Part shown: positions 59,596 to 64,000 of the stretch, one piece after another
How positions within the stretch are numbered: the stretch's first letter is position 1
Layout: each line of letters starts with the position of its first letter
From: Mucilaginibacter arboris
GTDB lineage: Bacteria > Bacteroidota > Bacteroidia > Sphingobacteriales > Sphingobacteriaceae
NCBI RefSeq assembly: GCF_009754915.1
Contig: NZ_WPIK01000014.1
Location: 62,001 to 126,000, forward strand
Reading direction: 5' to 3'
DNA: 64,000 bases
The notes under the pieces: generated by a model
Seen by the model: the letters and a program-made list of their open reading frames with translations, nothing else
The model's database searches: none
What the model was told of the DNA's origin: nothing
Translations under genes and position numbers: made by a program

Positions 59596-61706
59596 ATCCA
59601 ATTCATATTCTGAAACATAAATGCCCATTTATCCGCTTCCTGATTAATTACCTGGGCGGTAGACCGGCCTGCACCATGCCCGGCTTTAGTTTCAATCCGT
59701 ATTAAAACCGGCGCTTTTCCTTGCTGAACTTCCTGCAAACGGGCAGCAAATTTAAAAGAATGTGCAGGAACAACACGGTCATCATGATCTGCCGTGGTAA
59801 CCATTGTTGCCGGGTAATCAGCAGGTTTTAAAGCATGGTAAGGCGAATATTTGTACAAATAATCAAACATTTCTTTAGAATCTTCCGCTGTGCCATAATC
59901 ATAAGCCCAGCCAGCACCGGCGGTAAATTTGATGTAACGCAACATATCCATCACGCCAACGGCCGGAAATGCTACTTTGCATAGATCCGGCCGCTGGGTC
60001 ATCGTTGCACCAACTAATAAACCACCGTTTGAACCTCCGGAAATAGCAAGAAAATCCTTTGAAGTATATTTATGTTGAATGAGATATTCTGCAGCAGCAA
60101 TAAAGTCATCAAAAACGTTCTGCTTTTTTAGTTTTGTTCCGGCTAAATGCCAGTTTTCTCCGTACTCGCCTCCGCCGCGTAAATTTGGCACCGCATAAAT
60201 GCCGCCTTGTTCCAATAAAATCAGGTTAGAAGTGCTAAACGCAGGCGTTAAACTCACCCCAAAACCGCCGTACGCATAAAGCAACGCCGGATTTTTGCCA
60301 TTAAAAACAGTACCTTTTTTATAAGTGATAATCATCGGGATCTTGGTTCCATCTTTAGAAGGATAAAAAACCTGTTTCGATTCATATTTCTCCGGATCAA
60401 AACTAACGCCTGATTTCTTATAAACCTCAGACTTCCCGGTAGTGAGGTCATACTTAAAAATAGTTGGCGGATAAACGTAGGAAGTAAACGTATAATATGT
60501 TTCTTTTTCTTCTTTTTTAGCGCTAAAACCATCGGCGCTCCCAACTGAAGGCAATTGGATGTTGTGTTCCATTTTACCCTCATAATTGTATTGCTGGATA
60601 AAAGAAGTTGCATCTTTTAAATACTTTGCAAAAATCTTTCCGCCTCCGGTAGAAACGTCTAATACGTTTTGTGTTTCAGGGATTAGGTCTTTCCAGTTCT
60701 TTGAATCAGGATTAGCGGCATCAACCGTAACTAATTTAAAGTTGGGCGCTTTTAAGTTGGTGAAGATGTAAAATTTACTGCCTGCATTATCAATAACCTG
60801 CTGCTGGCTATCAAAATTATTAACAATGTTAACGATGCCTGAACCGGGTTTCGTTAAATCCTGAAAGTACAATTCATTTCCGGTAGTGCTGTTGGCTGCG
60901 GTAACCACCAAAAAATGTTCATCTTCCGTTAAATAAGCACCAATATATCTGCGCGGTGTTTTTTCTCCGCCAAAAACCAACTGATCTGTGTTTTGAGGAG
61001 AATTGAGTTTATGATAAAAAAGTTTGTGGTATTGCGTTAATCCGGCTAACTGGCTGCCTTGTTTCGGCTTATCGTAACTGCTGTAATAAAAACCTTCATT
61101 GCCTTTCCAGGCCAATCCCGAGAATTTTACATCGGTCAGGGTATCGCCAATAATACTTTTATCAGCCGTTTTGATCACGATCACTTTGCGCCAATCAGAA
61201 CCGCCTTCCGAAATCTGGTAAGCCGCCAGACTACCATCTTTACTAAAATTAATTCCGCCTAAAGAAGTGGTCCCATCCGCAGAAAAAGTGTTGGGGTCGA
61301 GAAAAACTTCCGGCTCGTTTTGATCCAGTTGCCGGTACAAAACCGACTGGCTTTGCAAACCATTGTTTTTGTAGAAGTACATGTATTTTCCCTCCTTAAA
61401 AGGAGCGCTATATTTTTCGTAATTCCACAGCTTTTCTAATTTTTGGCGGATGGCTTCGCGAAAAGGAATTTGCAACAGGTAATTTTGCGTTACCTTGTTT
61501 TCTTGCTGCACCCAGGCTTTGGTTTCGGCGGATTGATCATCTTCCAGCCATCGGTAAGGATCGGGCACTGCGGTTCCGAAGTAAGTATCCGTAACCGTTC
61601 CTTTTGCAGTTAGCGGGTAAGGCAAAGTTTTGATGTTCATTTTTTGTGCGTAAACCGGGCCGGATAGTAAAACGGCTGCGGCGAAATAAAGTATTTTTGG
61701 TTGCAT
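59583..61706 (-). CDS. S9 prolyl oligopeptidase
   Basis: A protein of about 707 residues. Signal peptide MQPKILYFAAAVLLSGPVYAQ, a seven-bladed beta-propeller, and a C-terminal alpha/beta hydrolase domain. The nucleophile Ser 559 is in SGGSNGGLLVGA, the Asp in TADHDDRVVPAHS and the His in KAGHGAGRS. It cleaves after proline in short peptides in the periplasm. The open frame runs 26 codons further to 61784, but that part contains a type-A repeat and a type-B repeat and no signal, so the ATG at 61706 is chosen. Confidence 0.9.
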   Translation of the reverse strand: MQPKILYFAAAVLLSGPVYAQKMNIKTLPYPLTAKGTVTDTYFGTAVPDPYRWLEDDQSAETKAWVQQENKVTQNYLLQIPFREAIRQKLEKLWNYEKYSAPFKEGKYMYFYKNNGLQSQSVLYRQLDQNEPEVFLDPNTFSADGTTSLGGINFSKDGSLAAYQISEGGSDWRKVIVIKTADKSIIGDTLTDVKFSGLAWKGNEGFYYSSYDKPKQGSQLAGLTQYHKLFYHKLNSPQNTDQLVFGGEKTPRRYIGAYLTEDEHFLVVTAANSTTGNELYFQDLTKPGSGIVNIVNNFDSQQQVIDNAGSKFYIFTNLKAPNFKLVTVDAANPDSKNWKDLIPETQNVLDVSTGGGKIFAKYLKDATSFIQQYNYEGKMEHNIQLPSVGSADGFSAKKEEKETYYTFTSYVYPPTIFKYDLTTGKSEVYKKSGVSFDPEKYESKQVFYPSKDGTKIPMIITYKKGTVFNGKNPALLYAYGGFGVSLTPAFSTSNLILLEQGGIYAVPNLRGGGEYGENWHLAGTKLKKQNVFDDFIAAAEYLIQHKYTSKDFLAISGGSNGGLLVGATMTQRPDLCKVAFPAVGVMDMLRYIKFTAGAGWAYDYGTAEDSKEMFDYLYKYSPYHALKPADYPATMVTTADHDDRVVPAHSFKFAARLQEVQQGKAPVLIRIETKAGHGAGRSTAQVINQEADKWAFMFQNMNWIWKP

Positions 61707-61713
61707 TAGCAGA

Positions 61714-61727
61714 ATACTGTTTTTACA
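61714..61727 (-). repeat. Dispersed repeat type B, one mismatch
   Basis: Plus strand ATACTGTTTTTACA, followed by AGATAAAAACTTTTT, 7 bases upstream of the S9 peptidase start. It is 19 bases from a type-A copy. Confidence 0.55.
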
Positions 61728-61745
61728 AGATAAAAACTTTTTACC

Positions 61746-61759
61746 GGTAAAAGAAGCAT
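61746..61759 (+). repeat. Dispersed repeat type A
   Basis: Perfect GGTAAAAGAAGCAT, preceded by CTTTTTACC, in the divergent gap between the S9 peptidase and lpxH. Confidence 0.85.
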
Positions 61760-61791
61760 CGGCACAATTTTTAGAAGCCTGCACTTTACTG

Positions 61792-61799
61792 TACTTTTG
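61792..61799 (+). promoter_or_regulatory. -7 element directly before lpxH
   Basis: TACTTTTG fits TAnnTTTG. The start of transcription 5-7 bases later would fall on the ATG at 61805, predicting a leaderless mRNA. No clear TTG lies 19 bases upstream. Confidence 0.5.
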
Positions 61800-61804
61800 C
61801 CGAT

Positions 61805-62566
61805 ATGGCCCTTCGCAATAAAATTTATTTTGCTTCCGATTTTCATCTCGGTGTGCCCGATTATGCTTCTTCCCGTGAGCGGGAAGCTACGATTGTGTGC
61901 TGGCTGGAAACAATTGGTACAGATGCTGCTGAAATTTTTTTAATGGGCGATGTGTTCGATTTCTGGTTTGAATATAAAACCGTGGTGCCAAAAGGTTATG
62001 TCAGGTTTCTGGGGAAACTGGCAGAACTATCTGATGCAGGCGTAAAACTTTATTTTTTTAAAGGCAACCACGATATGTGGATGTTTGATTATTTAAAAAA
62101 GGAACTGGGCGCAACCATCATCAGCAATGAACTGGAAATTGAACGCAACGGTAAAAAGTTTTTCCTGCATCATGGCGATGGCTTAGGTCCTGGAGATCAG
62201 TTTTATAAATTGCTGAAATGGTTTTTCCGGAGTGAAGTTTGTCAGTGGTTATTTGCACGTTTGCATCCAAATCTTGGCGTAACAATTGCATCCAAATGGA
62301 GCCGGAAAAGCCGGATCATCAACGAAAAAGAAGAAGAATCGAAAATCGGACAACAGGAATGGCTGGTTACTTTTTGTAAAGAAGTATTAAAAACAAAGTT
62401 TTACGATTACATGGTTTTTGGCCACCGGCATTTACCATTGGATATTAAACTAAATCAAGGCAGCCGATATATCAATCTTGGCGAATGGGTTTATCATAAA
62501 ACCTATGCTGTTTTTACCGGGGAAAAATTGGAGTTGAAGTATTTTGAGCGGCAGGAGGAAGCTTAA
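61805..62566 (+). CDS. lpxH: UDP-2,3-diacylglucosamine pyrophosphatase
   Basis: A 253-residue calcineurin-like metallophosphoesterase of the LpxH family. The metal motifs are visible: Asp 12-x-His 14 in ASDFHLG, GDVFDFW, GNHD in KGNHDMWM, HHGDGLG and GHRH near the C-terminus. It hydrolyses UDP-2,3-diacyl-glucosamine to lipid X in lipid A synthesis at the inner membrane surface. A basic stretch near 158-175 (KWSRKSRI) fits the lipid-facing insertion. A type-B repeat is near its 3' end. Confidence 0.9.
   Translation: MALRNKIYFASDFHLGVPDYASSREREATIVCWLETIGTDAAEIFLMGDVFDFWFEYKTVVPKGYVRFLGKLAELSDAGVKLYFFKGNHDMWMFDYLKKELGATIISNELEIERNGKKFFLHHGDGLGPGDQFYKLLKWFFRSEVCQWLFARLHPNLGVTIASKWSRKSRIINEKEEESKIGQQEWLVTFCKEVLKTKFYDYMVFGHRHLPLDIKLNQGSRYINLGEWVYHKTYAVFTGEKLELKYFERQEEA
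62505..62518 (-). repeat. Dispersed repeat type B
   Basis: Perfect ATGCTGTTTTTACC, followed by GGGGAAAAATT; A-V-F-T in lpxH. Confidence 0.65.
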
Positions 62567-62630
62567 AAGCTTTCTTTTTGTATATCTGTATCAGCAGAAA
62601 AAATCTTGTTAAAAACCTGTATTTTTGCAC

Positions 62631-62644
62631 GATAAAAGAAGCAT
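62631..62644 (+). repeat. Dispersed repeat type A at the prfA promoter
   Basis: Perfect GATAAAAGAAGCAT, preceded by TATTTTTGCAC. The tract TATTTTTG (62620-62627) doubles as a possible -7 element, which would put the repeat on the transcription start. A weaker copy (GTAAAAGAAAT) follows at about 62669. Confidence 0.85.
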
Positions 62645-62707
62645 CGTAAAATCAGGCTAAACCTGTAAAAGAAATTAGGGATCGTTGCTTCCACTTCAAA
62701 AAATAAT

Positions 62708-63781
62708 ATGTTAGATAAATTAGAGGCGATTAAACAACGCTGGCAAAATGTAGAATCGGAGTTGAGCAACCCGGAAGTAACGAAAGATATGAAGCGTTAT
62801 GCACAGCTCAACCGCGAATATAAAGAACTGGGCAAAGTGGTAGATGAATATCATATTTACTACAACGTAATGAGCAATATTGAAACTAACAAGGAGATTT
62901 TGGCCAATGAGAAGGACGAAGATTTTAAGGAGATGGCCAAAGCCGAGCTGGAAGAACTTTTACTGCAACAGGAAGCATTGGAATCAAAAATCAGGTTAAT
63001 GCTGATACCGAAAGACCCGGAAGATTCTAAAAATGCAATCCTGGAAATTCGTGGCGGAACAGGTGGCGATGAAGCTGCCCTTTTTGCCGGAGATTTATTC
63101 AGGATGTACACCCGCTTTTTCGAGAAAAAAGGCTGGCAGTACAATATTGCTGATGTTACCGAAGGTACGGCAGGCGGTTATAAAGAAGTAATTATAGAAG
63201 TAAACGGCGAAGATGCTTATGGTTTGCTGAAATACGAATCGGGCGTACACCGCGTGCAGCGTGTACCGGATACCGAAACGCAAGGGCGTGTGCATACTTC
63301 GGCGGCATCCATTGCAGTTTTACCTGAAGTAGAAGAAGTAGATTTTTACCTGAATCCGGCAGATGTGGAACTGCAAACGTCCCGTTCTGGCGGTGCTGGC
63401 GGACAAAACGTAAACAAGGTAGAAACCAAAGTACAGTTAACGCATAAACCAACCGGAATGGTAGTAGTATGCCAGATTGAGCGGTCGCAGTTAGGCAACC
63501 GTTTACGCGCTATGGAGATGCTGCGAAGCAAATTATACGACATCGAATTGCAGAAACATAACGGTGATATTGCAGCCAAACGGAAAACAATGGTTTCTAC
63601 CGGAGATCGTTCAGCTAAAATCCGGACTTATAATTATCCGCAGGGCCGGGTAACGGAACACCGTGTTGGATTAACTTTATACAACCTTCCAGCCATTATG
63701 GATGGTGATATTCAGGAGATTATAGAAGCTTTGCAGTTTGCAGAAAACGCAGAAAAATTAAAAGAAGGCTCTATTGCATAA
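62708..63781 (+). CDS. prfA: Peptide chain release factor 1
   Basis: A 357-residue class I release factor. The stop-codon reading tripeptide Pro 187-Asp-Thr 189 (PxT, in [14 protein letters not shown]) marks RF1, which reads UAA and UAG. The catalytic Gly 231-Gly-Gln 233 is in [14 protein letters not shown]. The N-terminal helical domain (about 1-110) and normal length are present. The ATG is in a reasonable position 80 bases from the possible promoter. It is followed by tRNA-Asp. Confidence 0.95.
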   Translation: MLDKLEAIKQRWQNVESELSNPEVTKDMKRYAQLNREYKELGKVVDEYHIYYNVMSNIETNKEILANEKDEDFKEMAKAELEELLLQQEALESKIRLMLIPKDPEDSKNAILEIRGGTGGDEAALFAGDLFRMYTRFFEKKGWQYNIADVTEGTAGGYKEVIIEVNGEDAYGLLKYESGVHRVQRVPDTETQGRVHTSAASIAVLPEVEEVDFYLNPADVELQTSRSGGAGGQNVNKVETKVQLTHKPTGMVVVCQIERSQLGNRLRAMEMLRSKLYDIELQKHNGDIAAKRKTMVSTGDRSAKIRTYNYPQGRVTEHRVGLTLYNLPAIMDGDIQEIIEALQFAENAEKLKEGSIA

Positions 63782-63797
63782 TTTTTTTTAGAAAGCA

Positions 63798-63827
63798 TTG
63801 TATAAATCAAAATCAAAGCTATATTTG
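63798..63827 (+). promoter_or_regulatory. Promoter of tRNA-Asp (TTG-N19-TATATTTG)
   Basis: TTG at 63798-63800 and TATATTTG at 63820-63827 with a 19-base gap match the Bacteroidota consensus. Transcription would start near 63833, a few bases before the tRNA. Confidence 0.65.
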
Positions 63828-63838
63828 CATCCTCAAAC

Positions 63839-63912
63839 GGAGTGGTAGTTCAGCTGGTTAGAATGCCTGCCTGTCACGCAGGAGGTCGCGGGTTCGAGTC
63901 CCGTCCATTCCG
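63839..63912 (+). tRNA. tRNA-Asp (GTC)
   Basis: A 74-base cloverleaf. Acceptor stem GGAGTGG pairs with CCATTCC (one G-T) with discriminator G. The D arm contains AGCTGGTTAGA. The anticodon stem CCTGC / GCAGG encloses CTGTCAC with anticodon GTC at 63873-63875. The T arm is GCGGG TTCGAGT CCCGT. No CCA is encoded after G63912. Confidence 0.97.
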
Positions 63913-63936
63913 CTGAAAACAATGTCAAAATTGCCT

Positions 63937-63972
63937 AAAAGCCTGTAAATAATTGATTTACAGGCTTTTTTG
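63937..63972 (+). terminator. Terminator of the tRNA-Asp transcript
   Basis: AAAAGCCTGTAAAT and ATTTACAGGCTTTT form a 14-bp stem with a 5-base loop, followed by more T. It lies 25 bases after the tRNA. Confidence 0.8.
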
Positions 63973-64000
63973 TTTAGCCGAAAACACCAAAATATGCATG

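Noticed and set aside
61707-61784. 26-codon N-terminal extension of the S9 peptidase
   Set aside because: It would precede a complete signal peptide and consists partly of one type-A and one type-B repeat.
1-64000. Dispersed repeats as a CRISPR array
   Set aside because: The copies are isolated, in both orientations, with no constant spacer length and no cas genes.
1-64000. Dispersed repeats as REP elements or a transposon remnant
   Set aside because: No RAYT or other transposase is present, single copies are as common as pairs, many lie in coding DNA without disturbing the frame, and there are no target duplications. A mobile origin cannot be fully excluded from one window.
1-64000. Repeat as a promoter or regulator box
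   Set aside because: Copies occur equally after genes, between convergent genes and inside genes, which does not fit a transcription factor site.

Overview
The window looks like chromosome of a member of the Bacteroidota, most likely a Sphingobacteriaceae relative (Mucilaginibacter/Pedobacter type). The evidence is a SusC/SusD pair, lipoproteins with short Bacteroidota-type lipoboxes, promoters of the TTG / TAnnTTTG type, weak Shine-Dalgarno signals, DUF3127, DUF4197, DUF4397 and YceI proteins, a ligase-associated DEXH helicase and moderate GC (about 40 % by eye). No phage, IS element, integrase or CRISPR array is visible.

Layout. 1-8.4 kb: a release-factor-like baeRF protein with a small acidic partner, then an AddA/AddB-type helicase-nuclease pair, with a DUF1640-like membrane protein and a frameshifted antitoxin-like gene between them. 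8.6-10.8 kb: a hicAB module whose toxin gene is frameshifted, then a GH3 hydrolase. 10.9-16.2 kb: PDH E1-beta, small membrane proteins, a kinase/regulator pair and a DUF3127 OB-fold protein. 16.2-20.8 kb: THUMP RNA methyltransferase, an Abi-alpha-like gene, an orphan AbrB-type antitoxin, an HD hydrolase and an OprB porin. 20.8-25.4 kb: a phenolic-lipid or quinone-like pathway (UbiA, YceI, type III PKS, FAD monooxygenase, methyltransferase). 25.4-28.2 kb: an orphan histidine kinase, then PhoU-like DUF47 and a Pit phosphate transporter. 29-32 kb: PDH E2 and E1-alpha. 32-38.6 kb: NlpC/P60, SPFH, MscS, DUF389 and CPA1 genes, closed by a decayed second copy of the SPFH gene end. 38.7-46 kb: M13 peptidase, ligase-associated helicase, nucleotidyltransferase, BON protein and an ECF sigma operon. 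46-56 kb: an M16 peptidase remnant, DUF2059, an HGSNAT-like acyltransferase, AnmK with a DeoR regulator, and a SusC/SusD/DUF4397 operon. 56-64 kb: a barrel protein, CsbD-like protein, S41 protease, SGNH hydrolase, S9 peptidase, LpxH, RF1 and tRNA-Asp.

The strongest unexplained signal is not a gene. A 14-bp word, GRTAAAAGAAGCAT, recurs about 38 times on both strands, mostly between genes but also inside coding sequences in several reading frames. It is nearly always followed, 3-6 bases from its GR end, by an A/T tract. Six close inverted pairs occur, four of them strong hairpins just after genes. A sister word, GRTAAAAACAGYAT, differing at two positions and carrying the same tract, recurs about 14 times, mainly inside genes. 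The density (about one per 1.2-1.3 kb for both), the strand balance, the two variants, the flanking tract and the use as terminator stems resemble the DNA uptake sequences of Pasteurellaceae and Neisseriaceae. To my knowledge no such sequence has been described in Bacteroidota. The uptake role is inference; the repeat family is seen directly.

Several genes are broken: hicA, an antitoxin-like gene, a lipoprotein gene, an SPFH copy and an M16 peptidase. Three of these are single small indels and should be separated from sequencing error.
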